Of a stretch of 64,000 nucleotides of DNA, positions 1-13,600 are shown piece after piece. The notes beneath the pieces are model-generated. The model did no database searches, was not told the DNA's origin, and worked only from the letters and a program-made list of their open reading frames with translations. Source of the stretch: Karalla daura (Eukaryota; Chordata; Actinopteri; Chaetodontiformes; Leiognathidae); NCBI GenBank assembly GCA_029224185.1, contig CM055198.1:7754210-7818209 (forward strand), written 5' to 3'. Within the stretch, counting starts at the first letter, position 1. The number at the start of each line of letters is the position of its first letter. The translations under genes and the position numbers were made by a program.

Positions 1-272
1 TAATTGCTAGTGTTGTCCCCACGGAGGGGCCGTGACTCACCACATCAACCACCTTCTCATCACTGTCGGTACCTGCAGAGCGTAGATTCACATACAGGCG
101 TCTCAAAAAAGTGCTGAGAGCTGCAGTTAAGTTGCCAAAGCGTAGTGCTATCTTGCAAAACCCTTTCGCAACTCTCGCTCCTGCTTATGCGTACTTGGGT
201 GCACCCGGGTCAAGCTGAGGCTGCCAAGGAGCAGTTCACAACTTTACACAAACATATCTTTTCTACACCACG

Positions 273-357
273 CTCTCTGTCTCTCTCTGTCTCTGTCTCT
301 CTCTCTCTCTCTCTTTCACACACACACACATACATACACACATACATACACACACCC
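273..357. repeat. compound (TC)n/(CA)n microsatellite
   Basis: A TC-rich tract is followed by imperfect CA/CATA repeats. It explains the serine/leucine- and threonine/histidine-rich ORFs read across it. Confidence 0.95.
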
Positions 358-1461
358 ACTATTTGCTTCTTGTTATTCCCATCCTTATGAGATAAGTGTC
401 GTAAGTCTGTCCAAGGTTGTCTCTGATCCCTAAGAAGACACAGCAGTGATGTACTGTGTCGCAGGCGTGTACAGGAACATAACGAGCTCACTGCTTACAA
501 ATTTGTGAGAGAGAGATAAGTGCTCCGCGCAAAGCCAGAATGCCTTTGTTGATTTGTTGGATTGTGAAAGTAGACTCTGTCCCAGTGGATGAGGCCGCTC
601 AGCTTCTCACAATCCAGAGCCAAGATGTTGTGAGAACTGCAGATGCTCTTCTGTCTTTTTCTTCCCCTCTCTCCAAACACCTGCAGTCTCCTACACTTTA
701 CATATGTGCATACCCTACAAACTGCAGTGGCTTTCACCCCACCTTACTGTGCTATTTGTTTTTTCTTCATGACATAAGTGCAGCTAGAGTCAGCTTACCC
801 GAAGCCCTGTCCTCCCTCTGGCAGAGGTGATTCCTATTAAAGTGCTCACATGCTGCCAGGGTCAGAGGTGCACCCAAACAAGGCATCTAACGTTTCGCAG
901 AACTTCTCTTTCTTTGTTCAAGTCAGAGTAGGTAAGTCCTGACGAGGCCCAGTCTAACACATATCGGGGTGGCTTATTATTGGAGGCGTCGTGTAACCAT
1001 AACAGAACATGTCAGCTCTGCAGAGACGGGTTGTGAGGATGGGGGAGAGCGTGACTTAATGGGGAAGGTGCTGGATTGTGAAATTACAGACATGAAAGCA
1101 CAAGTGCCTCATGTTTCATTTGCTCTGAAATGCTTACTGAAGGATCGTTGTGCTGAAATATGCTACCATTACACTGCGGTTGTAACAAATACACATTTGG
1201 AAGTCGTGGGAGCTGTCAGTCATTTACAGCACGCAGAGCTGTCTGATTTAGACCCAAGTGAGTCGTCCCTCTGTTGGTCTCCTTGTCTGTGCGTCAGGTC
1301 TGAGAGGTCGGGGTTCAGTGACTGGCAGGAATGCTTGTGAGCATGCCCTGCTGGGTGGCAGGCATGGAGGCGTAGAAGGAGCAGGACTTGGAGGCCCACA
1401 TTTATCTGATCAAAACGCTGCTGTTTGTTATAACTGGCGTGCCTGATGCCTCTGCTGTGAG

Positions 1462-1473
1462 GCCTTATAAGGC
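1462..1473. promoter_or_regulatory. palindromic consensus CArG box (SRF-type site)
   Basis: GCCTTATAAGGC is a perfect 12-bp palindrome containing CCTTATAAGG, which fits CC(A/T)6GG exactly. SRF works with ETS ternary-complex factors, but no ETS core lies immediately next to it. It sits in the ets1 intron, and its function is inferred. Confidence 0.35.
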
Positions 1474-2582
1474 ATCTTGCCCCACGCCCGCCTCATACAA
1501 TATGCACACACAAGCACACACAGGCCGTGCCACAGGGATGACTGTCAGAAAAGCCTTCGCTGACTTTCCTTTTTCCGAGGTGCCTCCCGTCGCAGGCGAG
1601 GGGTCGCTTGTGTTAGAGGAGAAGGTGTTACATAAGGTTTTTTTGCTTCGCTGTGTTGGTGTCAGCACTCCTTCAGTAGCGCACTGTAATATATGCCAAT
1701 GTTTGAGTGTGCGTGGCTGCCTGGCAGCTGTGCAAACACTGTTTGGGTGATCTGGGCTGCTCTTGATGTGGCTCCGTCAATGGATCAGGCCAAAACTGAG
1801 CAAACCAGCCTCTTTTTCGCCTAATGTGTGCCGTGTCAGACTGAGGACAATGCGGTCTGACAGATGAAAACTTGATTAGTCAGTTCAGTGTTCAGTGAAT
1901 CACCCATATATCATTAAGAAGTGCCTGACCGGGCCATGTCTGTGCCTGGAGGGCCACAGATACTGCCTTCTTCAATGATACCCCCTGTGTTGGTCAAACT
2001 TCTTACAGACTGGCTTGCTCTCATTCCCCAAGTGTTTCAGTGATGCCACTGTGTTTCCTCAAGTGGGTTATCCCCCTCACCAGCCCATTCACTCAGCGGT
2101 CCATTCACTGCGCCTTCATTCAGCCCGTAATCTGCTTTGTTGCCCATATAAACATAAAATCTTTCTTGTGCGTGGGTCCACTCCTGGCGCTTCCCGGTGA
2201 CTACATGCCTCAACCTTTGCTTATAAAGCTTAGTCATAAAAGAAGGCGTGTTAGCACCAGATACAGCAGTCTGCTAAATAGTAAGCATATGGTGGTGTGG
2301 GGTGTGGGGAAGGGGGGCTTCCAAGGTGTGGCTCTGATATGATGGTAGTGAATAATTCTTGCTATGCTGTAAAAACAATGAGTGATCAAAGAGATTAGAG
2401 TGCATTGAGTCTTGAGCAGCTTCTTGTTTTACTCACATTCCACACCAAGGCTGCAACCAAAACAAAGGGAAATATGTTCCCTGGCTGCGGGAAGAAAGCT
2501 CTGACAAGCTTTTTGTGTAATATACAACTCTTTTCAATCATTCCTCCACCCACTCACACACAAGTCCTCCTCTCGTGTTCCA

Positions 2583-2600
2583 CCCCCCCCCCCCCCCCCC
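2583..2600. repeat. poly-C run
   Basis: Eighteen consecutive C residues inside a pyrimidine-rich stretch; the length may be unreliable in sequencing. Confidence 0.9.
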
Positions 2601-3999
2601 TTTCCCTTTTTCTCCCTCCGTTTCCAAAGCTTCTCTGTTAGCCACATGGGTTTCTCTCACAACGCCTTGATGTGGTGTGTAGTGAGTTCCTGGTGAGTGC
2701 ACTTCGTCCCGTCCTCAGTCATTCCTTGTTTGTAATCCCTGAGTCATGGCACTAGACGCCTGCTGCACCACACGACACCGGCTGTCTGCTGGGCCGCCTT
2801 ACTGGTTTCTGCCACCACAGAAACCAGTACGTGAGCCAGATCAAAACCATCAACATGTTACTGGTCTGACTGTGAACCCCAACTGGCGAGACGCGCCACC
2901 AAAAAATGGCTGTAAAACCACCCACTCATCTCAACATTGTCCCCAGCTCTTTCTATCTTTTTTTGGTTGTTGGCTCTTTGCTCCATTGCTGTTTCTGTTT
3001 TATGCTTCCAGATTTGGGACCCGTGTTTCCCATAATGGAATGGAAACTGGGCTAGTTCAAACAACACGCCTGCTTTTAGAATAAGTCCAGGGTCTTGAAA
3101 GGCAGCGCTGTGTGTCTCACCGCGGATATTCTGCCGTCCTCAACCAGGCCGTGTCACTCATTTCACTCAGTGCGTGTCCCAGATTTTCTCCCCTTGTTTG
3201 TCCTTTTGTCTGCATCTGCTGCACGCCACCTGTTTTTGGCGTCAGCCCGTATCGCATGCTGCTTTTGTAATCAGGTGAACAACTGGGGTGCAGGCAGGGA
3301 CTCCATGTGCGTTAGACCTACAGCAGTCACAGTTGTATTGATTGACCAAGCTGCCAAAACAAAGAATGATAAAGAAGGGTGTGTTTGTGTGGGTGGCTGC
3401 CGCTCCGCTGTGTAGGTGCGACTCTGTGGTACTCATGAAGAGTTCGGCCTTGCTGATGCAGTCAAATGAGAGGCACATGTGTCCTCTGGCAGCCATGGAG
3501 GAGGTTGGGGAATGGAACTGAGATTTTTAGCTTCTGCTGGAGTTAAACTATGTTAGTCAGTGCAGCTGGATTCCTATGTCTGCCTATCCAGACCTGCCTG
3601 GTATCTATTTTTTTCCTTTGAAATGAGTTTCCTCAACAAACACATATTCTGTCTCCACCTTCACAGCATAATGAGAACTTAACTCTGATAATATTTGGTT
3701 TTCGAAATGTCATCGCGCTGGCCAAGAAGGAAAAAAAACATCTTTTGATGAAGTTGTCCTCACTTCTCTCATCTCCTCATTAGAGATGCTCCTTTGGCTG
3801 TTTGTTTTATCCATAGTTACAACTGGCAGGGATAAAGTCTGAGTCACCGAGCAGGAATTTTACAAGATATGGTCACTGCTTTCATCATGACCAGTCATAT
3901 TGTCAGCCGAAGCGGCACGATATCCCCTGAAGTCCAGTCATTCTTTGATAGCATGAGTCATAGCTCCAAGTCTGTGTGCGTATTTGTGTGCGTATTTGT

Positions 4000-4043
4000 C
4001 CGTGTGTGTGTGTGTGTGTGTGTATGTGTGTGTGTGTGTGTGT
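4000..4043. repeat. (GT)n microsatellite
   Basis: An imperfect GT repeat with one internal TA interruption, in the ets1 intron. Confidence 0.95.
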
Positions 4044-4968
4044 AAGAAGGAAACAGAAACACAGAGGGCTACATAGAGACAGTTGTGATGAACACAAGTT
4101 TACACATCCGCAATGGTATGCATGTTTTGGAAATCACTTCTATCTCTTATTGCAAAATGACAAGTTGTAACTTTCCGCTTATCAAAATCGCATCTTTTAA
4201 TCAGTCAAGTCAGTCGAGGTTGAGGTGTGTAACATCGTCATGAAAAAAAAACAAAACACACGCACATACACATACTCACACATCTTAAATAAGATAAAGG
4301 AGAAGAGATGGTGCCAGATGTTTGATGTTTTAGGCTCCTATTAGCCATGCAGCCCACGCTAAGCTTAAAATAGAAGAGTAATTCATCATGTTGAGCTGAA
4401 ACCATTTTGCCACTTGGACCACAAGTCATTTTTGGTCACATTAGAGGAAAACAAGAAAGCTGTGAGAAGCACATTAGTGATTGTAAAACAGAGGTGGAAT
4501 GTGAGGCACGCAACATGAAAACACTGTGGTCTCGGGGGAATTTATTTATCAAGTATCCATCTGTCGGCCATAGCTTGCCTTCAAACAGGCAACAAGCTCC
4601 TCTATATGAGGGATGTATAATTGGACCCAGCCACCACAGCTCTCACAATTGTGTGGATGGCACAAAAGCATGGCCGGGTTGCAAAAATCCCATCACAGCA
4701 TGCAAACGTGTGCTATCCCATGTAATTCACTCATGTAATGGGAACCTGGTTGTGGAATGTATCAGTTTGGACTAAAAATGGGGCAGGCACCATGTTTTGT
4801 GGAAAAATGCAACACAGAGAGTAAATTGTTTGTCAGATATGTCTTGTGTTTGGTTTTATGCCTAAACAGTTCCCCCAGTGCATCCCCTGTCTGTTTACAG
4901 GATGGATGGAGCATGGGAGAGGGTCTAGGTCCGCACCACCTGCACTCTGCGCCAGATCAACCACCCTC

Positions 4969-4984
4969 CACACACACACACACA

Positions 4985-5031
<47 letters not shown>
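4969..5031. repeat. (CA)n microsatellite
   Basis: About 30 CA units with one GA interruption near 4985. Confidence 0.95.
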
Positions 5032-5032
<1 letters not shown>

Positions 5033-7062
5033 GCAATCCAATAATTTTGTAGTAAATCAAGCTCCAATTATGAATATGTAACGCTACAGTCTCTACAGAT
5101 TTGTGACATTTCTATTGTTTCTGCTGTGCTTTGGTGCACTCTCGGCTGTAGCTTATCCCTAATATTATTTGTTTGCTCTCTCTGAGAAATATAGAGCTCA
5201 AGGTTGTACCACGAGGTGTTATGAGGAGTGCATTGCAGTTGCGCAACCTCTTAAGACTCAAGGCCCTTCCACGCTGTTAAAGATCACAGGGCAACGAAGC
5301 TTGTCAGCACTTAAAATAAGCAACGCTGTGCCAATCCCAGCTGAAAGCACCTCGCCTCTGTCACCCTCACTCTTCTGGAAAGGACAGGCTTTCCATCAAG
5401 CTTCGAGCAAAAATATGTTTAGTGTCTGTCGGCGATGGTGCGTATCATTTCAAGCTCCGAGGTAATGTCGTATCAGGCGCTGAGACTTTGGCGTAAACAG
5501 CAGAGTGGATGCACTTTCACATCATAAGGTAATATGATTTCAGAGATGGGGGGGTGGGGGGTGGTGAGTGGATGAAAGAAAGACAGCAAGGCAGCCATGG
5601 GGTATTAGTCTCACTTACAGTCTGCCTCAGTAGCCAGTATGTCTGTGGTGGTGGTGATGATCCTGGACAACTCTAGTTTCAGGGCCAAAGACAGATGTCA
5701 GCAGCAGCGGCCTCGTCCTGTACAGCTGCTTTACACCACCGCAGTCTTGTGCTCTGAGAGGGCAGCCAGGATCCAGTGGTGTAGCCCTAAGAATAAAATC
5801 AGTGTCTCAGCACTGTTGTCCATGATGGTGGGATGAAGCTGGCCTAGGAGCTGCATGTCTTTAGGTTTGCACCGTCTTACATGTACAGCAGGCTCTGGTC
5901 TGGCTTCTCTCTTTGACTCGGGCTTGGACTTGCACATCTATTCCTGGTCCTTGGCATTGAGATGGAAATCTAAACAGTGGAGTGACCGGCCGAACAAGCA
6001 GCCCTCTCAAAGCCAGACTGCCACCCCATCCTCCTCCTCCTGCCCTGGCTGCAGTCCTCAGCCACCACTTTATCATTCTGTGGTGCTGAATGGGACCCCT
6101 TCATGTTGCTTGGGTTTATGACCTTGCGTTCTCAGGCCAGGGGTCCAGATAGGGATCTCCATCAAAGGCCCTCTCAGATACCGCCATCACCTCTGCTTGG
6201 CTGTGGGCAGACTGGTCGGCCTTTAAAGAGGCGATTATCAGCCCCTCGGCGAGAAGCCAAAGTGTCTTTCTTTTTTTCCTTCTTCTCTCTGCATCGTGTT
6301 GCAACTGCGCTGATATGTACCTGTGCATGTAGGGCTATTCAGCCAGTTCTCAAGTATTTGACCCTCACCTGAACCTACAACTCGCCTCGCTTCCCACAGG
6401 AAGTGGCAACTTAGCCACGGGAAATTGCCTCGTGTGCTTATTTGAAAAGAAAAAAAAATCCCACCATGCTGTACATTCAACTACAGAAAGGCAAACAGAG
6501 GAAGACACGGATACTTTGGCACTGATATAAATAAATGACTTTTTGACCGTAACATATTTTATGTTTCAAAAACCCAGCTTTGAATAGCTCCTTTACGTTT
6601 TTCTCCACAGCAGATGTTCTTTTTCCTTGCAGCAACACACGCCCACTCATTGGATAAACTGTATAGGACTATTTTTAGCTCAGTGGCATGATAGAAAGCA
6701 TATTGTCCCTTATTTGTTGGGTCTGGTTGCCTGCTCTGCTTGTGTCATTGCATCATTCTGTGCGGAGGCAGCAGTCCAGGCTTTTATGAATGAACTGAGC
6801 CTCCGCCAGAGGCTGGGAGATGGCACTGATCCCACTGTGATGTCACTCCAGAGACAAGGAGAAGAGAGGGAGCTTTATGAGACCTTCCATTCATTCTTCT
6901 GCCTGTTCCCTCTCCCTCCTGCTCCCCCTCGGCTGTGCCCACCCCCTGTGTCTCTTGTCCTGTGATGGGTTCATATTACAGGCTGGTGACTCACCCCCCC
7001 CTCACCCCCCTCTCCACCCCCTTCCTCCATCCACTTGGTCAGATACTCCCTCGCTATCTTCT

Positions 7063-7096
7063 CCCAGCCCAGCCCAGCCCTGCCCTGCCCTGCCCA
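7063..7096. repeat. short pentanucleotide tandem repeat
   Basis: CCCAG units change into CCCTG units, about six in all, inside a C-rich pyrimidine stretch. Confidence 0.8.
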
Positions 7097-10000
7097 ACCT
7101 CTTCGCCTCTTCTACACTTTGGGACCAAGTCGCCGAATTTCCCAATTTCACGCCCGCGCTCCTGCGCACAAGGCAGAGACGGCCACTAATTTACTTCATG
7201 TGTGTGTGTGTCAGTACAGCAGAGCCTGGGTCTTGGAGTTGGGGCTTGGTCAGAAAGGCGGGGTGGTGGAGGTGCACAGCCTGAGAATCCCTGGGGGGAA
7301 ATGTGGTCGTCACACTCAGCAGCCCGTCCATTACTCATATCACAGCCAGAGGGGAGGGGATAATCAATACCTTTTTACCCAACATCCCGACTAAACATGC
7401 CTCATCAGTGACTCTTATAGCAGACTGACTCGTGATTCCTTCTACATCATTAGAAGAAATTGGTTTCATTTCATACTTCTCACTCCTGACACTCTTTTTA
7501 GTCTGTGTCTTGTTGGTGAAATGTGAACGCCATAATGTTCCCTGTGATTTACACTCTTGCTCCCACATTTTGAGAGCTAAGTGGGTGGGACTCATCTTGC
7601 GGACAGACCCACACTGTCTAATGTGGAAAGTGATGACTTGTGGATGCTCTAACTCTCAGTACATACTGGCCATTCTGTATCTAATGGGACTCACAGGCAT
7701 TGAAATCCTATCAGGACTTCATCATCTACTAGGGATTGTCTAGATCCAGGCTCGCCTCTCTCACTAATGGATGCACACTGTACATTAGCTCTGCCGCAAA
7801 TAACTTTCATATGGATCAGTCACAGTGGAGACTGCTCGATTATCATGGCACTTTTAGGCCTTTTCTTTGCCATTTGGCTTGCTGCATTGTCTCCATCTTG
7901 ATTTTTATTTCAAGTCACAAAAGTAATTCAGTGCAATATGTAATATATTGTGAAGAGAGCACATGGTTTTGTTGAAAGTGTAATTTGTCTTTGTCACCCA
8001 ACCGGCCAAAAGCAGAAGACATATGTTGTGCATTGAGTCTGCAAAGCTACATGACAGTCAACAAAAATCCCACTTCAAACTATTTTTTAATAGCGAGAAA
8101 GTAATTCAAAATCATAAAAAAAAGAAATCACACAAACACTGCACTTTTTTGCCCTATAATAATGGCTCACATATTTCTGTCTCTACAGTGTCTAATGGTA
8201 GTTCTCATGCGCTATGGTGTTGAATGTCTGATGGAGGATTTAGTGGCTAAGTGCGTTCGAATTTGTGTGGCCAAATACAGACTGGGGTTGGGTTGATAAA
8301 AGCGAGAGGGAGGGGCATGAATGGTTCGAAAGTGCAGACAAACCCCACTCGATCCATCTTAAACAAACTGCCACATTTCGCCCCTTGCCTTCACATCAAA
8401 GCGCAGACTGTCTGAGCCCCGGTCCCATCTCAGTTTGCAACATGCAAGTGATTGCGCTGCCGGGACAGCTAAAAAGAAGAAATGAGCTCAGCAGAGGCCC
8501 AGACAATCTCTCCGCTTGGGCTAACTTGTGCACAAAGGCAGCTCACTCAGGTCTCATTTTTACTGTGACATGGCACACAATGTCTGACAAAGGTTTAAAT
8601 GAGACCTTATGCAAGAGTGTAGAGCCCCTGTATCCTCAACTCCTCTACCTTGACTTGAATGAATAACGTTGTTTGTTCACCAGTGTAACGGACTACAATG
8701 CATTATTACAGACCTAACCAAATCACATTAAAAAGCAAAAGAGCCCTTGTCCTTCCTCTGTCTTGGGTCCATTGTGAGGTTTCTTTCTCGAGGAGAGGGA
8801 AAATAGTCAAGGGGGAAAAAAGGGACCAAAGGCAGAAAAAAGAAACTGGGAGACCTAATTTTACAAACGGCCAGACAGACACTGGTTACATGGGCGATGT
8901 GGGGACAGCTGCCGCACATTCCAGACGAGGTCGAGACGTCAGCGAGTGGCGGAAAACAAGCATGAACTGTGTGTCGCCCCAGTGTGCTGCTGGTAGTGTG
9001 AAGCCACCAGCAGCATCAGGGCTGGAGGTGCTGTGAGAGGAGCGACATGTTTCTTCAACAGATTGCTCTCAAGCCTTTTGGCAACATCTTCTAATCAGAG
9101 CAGGTGAATGGCAAAGGATAAGAAATTCTGTCAAAAAAAGCTGTGCTCTTTATGTGGTGTGCACCCTTAACCTGCAGAAGCACCATGATGTCCTGTTGAG
9201 GTCTGTTGAAGCCACACACAGTCTCAGGCAGATCATGATATGTGTCGATCTGTCTTTGTGGTGTAAATGACCATGGCCGCTTTTCAGACAGTCTGATAAA
9301 GGCTGGCAGTTAATAGGAGTTCTATAAAGCTCTTTTTGTGACACTTTACAAGTCATTTGTTGAGTCTTGGATTAGTGTGCAGCAGTCTATTCTAGCCTTC
9401 GGTGGCCCGGGGCTCTTTCCCCCTCTCCCCTTGTCATCGCCCTTGCTCTCCCCCTTCATCCCATACTTCTGCAGCCTGGTCAGTCTAATTAGATGAGTGC
9501 GAGTCATCAGGCACTGTTTAAAGCCATCAAAGGCAGCTCTGTTCTGCCCTGGGTGCCCACTGGCTGTGAGCAGAGAACAGTAACCCCAGTGTGTGACCGA
9601 GACCCTCGAGACAGCCCACCCCCAGCTCTCCTTGCCGCCCGCCAGTAGCCGCAGTGACATCAGCACCTCATCCCTCGACCCCCTGACCTCTCAGGGCGTT
9701 TGACCCCGTGCTTGGTCCAGTGACAGTAGGCCTCACTGTGTGGGGGGTGTAGGGCTCGTAGGGGTCACAGTGGTCACGGATGGGCACCAGGCGCTGCTCT
9801 CCCACCCAGAAAGCGCAGGGTTGGAGAGAAGTGATTGTAGCATTTGCAAATAAACTTGTGTGTTTATTTTAGTATGGGGGAGCTAGATGAGTGGGATTAG
9901 CCTTAAGACAATGCCTGAAATACTAGAAAGTGTCGACAGTTGTGAAAAAAAAGAAAGAATGAAACGTCTGACTTAAGTCTGTACATTCAGTTAATCAAAT

Positions 10001-10249
10001 GCAAAAAGTAGTGTCCGCTGTCTGTCATCCTGCCTACTGAAATGTGTGAATCAGTGTGTAGAAGGAGTCCACATGGAGTGCTACAGTTGCTTTGGAGCAG
10101 CTCAGATGGGATGGTGTGACAGCGCTTGTTTAAATAGATTGGCTCTGATTGGGAGACACTGTCTGTCTAGACAGGATGTAATTGCTGAGCCATGTTGTTG
10201 ATCACGGTCAGATACAGCTGTGTTGATGATGTTTGTGTGAGTATGCTTG

Positions 10250-10253
10250 CGTG

Positions 10254-10286
<33 letters not shown>

Positions 10287-10299
10287 CTACGTGTGTGTG
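10250..10299. repeat. (GT)n microsatellite
   Basis: A GT repeat with a perfect core at about 10261-10286 and degenerate edges, some 250 bp before an ets1 exon. Confidence 0.95.
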
Positions 10300-10541
10300 G
10301 ATATACGACATTCACAAGTCTCTCTTTCCCGCCCTCTCTCTGTCTCAATTAAATTTTCCATTCAGTACACATTATCAGCATGAAATCCAATACAGGATGC
10401 AGCGTCGTAACTTGGGCTGTCGATAATAATTAAGGCTGTATATGATATCAGTATATTAGTGAACGCAATGCCAAATGATGTACATATTTGTACTTAGAAT
10501 AATGTCATAATCAGTGTTCTTTTGCAATTTGTCATGTGCAG

Positions 10542-10661
10542 ATCCGGAATGTGGAGATGTCCCCCTGCTAACTCCAGGAAGTAAAGAGATGATGTCCCAG
10601 GCTCTGAAGGCTACGTTCAGTGGCTTCACAAAGGAGCAGCTTCGGCTGGGGATTCCCAAAG
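10542..10661 (+). CDS. ets1: ets1 exon: MAPK-site linker and start of the PNT domain
   Basis: This 120-nt exon starts with two bases of a split Asp codon and ends with the first base of another, so it is flanked by phase-1 introns. The acceptor is TGTGCAG and the donor AAAG|GTAAGT. It encodes [17 protein letters not shown] and then the helical lead-in [14 protein letters not shown]. The TP in LLTPGSKEM corresponds to mammalian Thr38, the ERK phosphorylation site that promotes CBP/p300 recruitment. Ser41 is kept, while human Ser40 is Gly here. The following helices belong to the extended PNT fold. No upstream exon ending in ...SPD was found within bases 1-10541, so the preceding exon is outside the window. 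Confidence 0.96.
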
Positions 10662-13600
10662 GTAAGTCTGCCAGCAGCTTGTCTTCTCATTAGTCCCTGT
10701 TAGCATTTTCATTGGGGAAATCAAATTTTATCAGTTAGGCGTGAGTCCTGTAAACCACCCCGACTTGTCACATGTCATCCACACACGTTCCTGTCACACA
10801 GCGGCCTGTTTTACACTGTTCAGTGAGGGCATCTCTTTTAAGGGAGACACCCAGATCTTTCAGTGGTGGCTTTACATTACATGCGTTTCAGGGCAGGCAG
10901 ACCGACTGACTGCAACATCCACAAAGTGCAGACACTGAGACAGACAGTACAATAATGAGTAGGTTTTCTAAATGGAGGCCGACTGGCCACAGAGCTTCTT
11001 CACGGTGGGTGGAGGCAGCAAGACTTTGTGAATGCGTGTATGTAATCGTACTATATCTGCAAACTATGGTTTTCGCTCATCGCTACCACTGCTGTTGACA
11101 AGCCCCACTCCCTCCTGTTCATTGTTGATTCCGTTGTTATGGCGAGATATGTTTACCACAGAGGCAATGTGATAGGTTGCACAAAAGATCTCAGTCTTCT
11201 CAAGCTGCATAATACACAGTGTGTTACAATATTATCGTGCCACAGCTGCAATCTGTATAATCTTATGATCGTCTGAATTATGTGCACCTCAGACTGAATT
11301 CATGTCATGTTACTTCATCAAAGGCATCAGTGCTGCAGTAAATCTAACAGTTGTAATTTTGTCCAGATCCCAGACAGTGGACAGAAAACCATGTGGCAGA
11401 GTGGCTAACGTGGACAGTGAACGAGTTCAGCCTGAAGAATGTCGACTTTGACAAATTCTGCATGAATGGAGCCACCCTGTGTGCAATGGGGAAAGATCGC
11501 TTCCTGGACTTAGCACCAGACTTTGTGGGCGACATCCTCTGGGAACATTTAGAGATGCTTCAGAAAGGTGAGGCCACACTGATATGAAGGCAAGTTGTTA
11601 TCTTTCATAGCATCCAAGACCACTGGAGACTAATAGGTTGTTTTTTTTTTTTACTTGAGGAAAAACCCACATCACACAGGGTGATATCACTGCTCGTACC
11701 CATTTAAATCACTGTCGGTATTTGCTGTAGTAATAAGAGCTGAACAGGAAGACACGGTTTAGCTCAGGTCTCATTCATTTTTGATAAAGCTGGATGCAGT
11801 TACATGATACATGAAATCAATGAGGAGGTCACTGACGCTCTGTTCTCTATCTATTTTTCATGAAGAGGATACAAAGCATTACCCCATCAATGGGCTGACC
11901 TCCAGCTTCCCGGAATCACATTATACCTCAGACTACTTTGTCAGTAAGTACTCATCACACACATAGTAAGTCACTCCGTGTAATGGAGTAAGATCTGAAT
12001 GGAAACGTTTTGAATAAGAGATGAAGTGTTTGGAAAAAATACACATCACAGGGAATAATATGGCAACTTTTACTCAGATTAGGCTGAGTCAGATCAATAT
12101 CGCAGACTCAGATGTACAATATTAATCTAATGCATTCTGGACTGTATTTTGTTATGAGCTATAGCTCAGTGCATGGCTGATAATGGCTTTGCGCTGCCTA
12201 AGACAGATTTTTCTCCCCTCTGTCTCCCTCTTTTTCCATCTCTACCTCCTCTCCCTGCACATTTTTGCCTCTAGACTATGGTGTGGAGCACGCTCAGTGC
12301 GTACCCCCGTCTGAATACTCAGAGCCTGGCTTCATCACAGAGTCCTACCAGACGCTTCATCCCATCAGCTCAGAGGAATTGCTGACGCTCAAGTATGAGA
12401 GCGAGTACCCGGCTGTCATCCTGCGGGACACACCCCTCAACCCGCTGCAGGGGGACTACTTCTCTGTCAAGCAGGAGGTGGTATCCCCTGACAACATGTG
12501 CGTGGGACGCCTCAGCAGAGGTGAGGATGGAGGAGAGGAGGGGTCTCTGACTCTGCGATACAAGCAAGGCATCAGAGATCAGAGATGCTACCGTTGCAGT
12601 CAACGGATCAGTTCAGATTGTCTGATAAAAGTGTCCGGGTTTATGTGCGGGTGCGAGTACGTGTGAACATAGTGTGTTTGTGTGTGGGTGTGTGTGCGTG
12701 TGTGATTGTGCTGAAGCTACCAGAATCTTGTCATGCCACATCAGCGAGCGTGTATTAGAAGACAGAGAAAAGCAGGCCCTCTGGTTTGCGGGTTCTAGCA
12801 AACCCTTCTCACAAACTCAAGACTGGGTTAAGGGAGGAGGGGTTGGAAGAAAAACTCAGTTGTTTTTGTCAGTGCGATACGAACCAAAGCCACAATGTGC
12901 TCTCTCGCTGCCTGTTCTTTATGTAAAGTAGCTCAAGTGGTGTAACCTTCAAGAATTTTTTTTTTCTTCCTTTCCTCGACTCAACTTTCTGGGTAAGGAG
13001 ATAGAGGTGTCATCCTCAGTTAGCGAGCGTGGGTTTTTCTCATGAAACTGTTTGCTTTTCTCAATGCACAGGCTTGTTTTCCCTCCCAGTGATGGTTTAC
13101 AGAGGAATTAGCAGCACGGTTTACATTTATAGCCAGAAAGCCAGGATTTTCTTCCTCACAAATCCCCAGCTGTAAAAATGAATAGCATGTGGCATCTACA
13201 CGATACAGTCTGCCCTCCCCAACAGTATAAGGCATTTGCCCATAAGGTATGAGGTCCGATCCCCATGCATGACACATACCAAAACATTTGTGCCGTCCTG
13301 ACGTGGGAAAGTATTTTGGAGCGCAACTGCTATCCACATGTGGCTTCAATTTCAGTTGTTGAAGATTTCGGCATCAATCGAGGCGCTGCATTATCTGTCG
13401 CTGGGTAATGACTCACCATTGAAAGGCTCCTCTTATCTTTGCCAAGGTCAAAAATAGCAAGGCAATTTGTGTGATTGTCTTCCATTTAAAATCAAACCCA
13501 AATGGTGGTTGTAAAAGGGAAATGAGGTGTGAAATGGAGAGAGACATGGCCGTGTACAGAACAGTGCAGCTTGGCAAGAGGCAACATAATTCACTGCTAA

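Larger units (their letters stand above)
1..10541 (+). other. ets1: ets1 intron upstream of the first exon in the window (5' end outside)
   Basis: No ETS1 start exon, promoter-like CpG island or other recognisable exon is seen here, and the next exon begins in phase 1 with a good acceptor, so the stretch is read as the 3' part of a long intron. ORFs in it have no recognisable protein content. It contains four dinucleotide microsatellites (273-357, 4000-4043, 4969-5031, 10250-10299), a C18 run (2583-2600), a pyrimidine-rich region near 6890-7110, a palindromic CArG box (1462-1473) and a unique block at 9400-9740. I cannot exclude an alternative first exon. Confidence 0.75.

Noticed and set aside
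6890..6960. CTGTTCCCTCTCCCTCCT read as LFPLPP, resembling the ELFPSPD end of the missing ets1 first exon
   Set aside because: The preceding codons do not match the KTEKVDLEL stretch and no suitable donor follows.
8698..9036. 112-codon ORF as a possible alternative first exon of ets1
   Set aside because: No resemblance to known ETS1 N-termini and no in-phase donor at its end.
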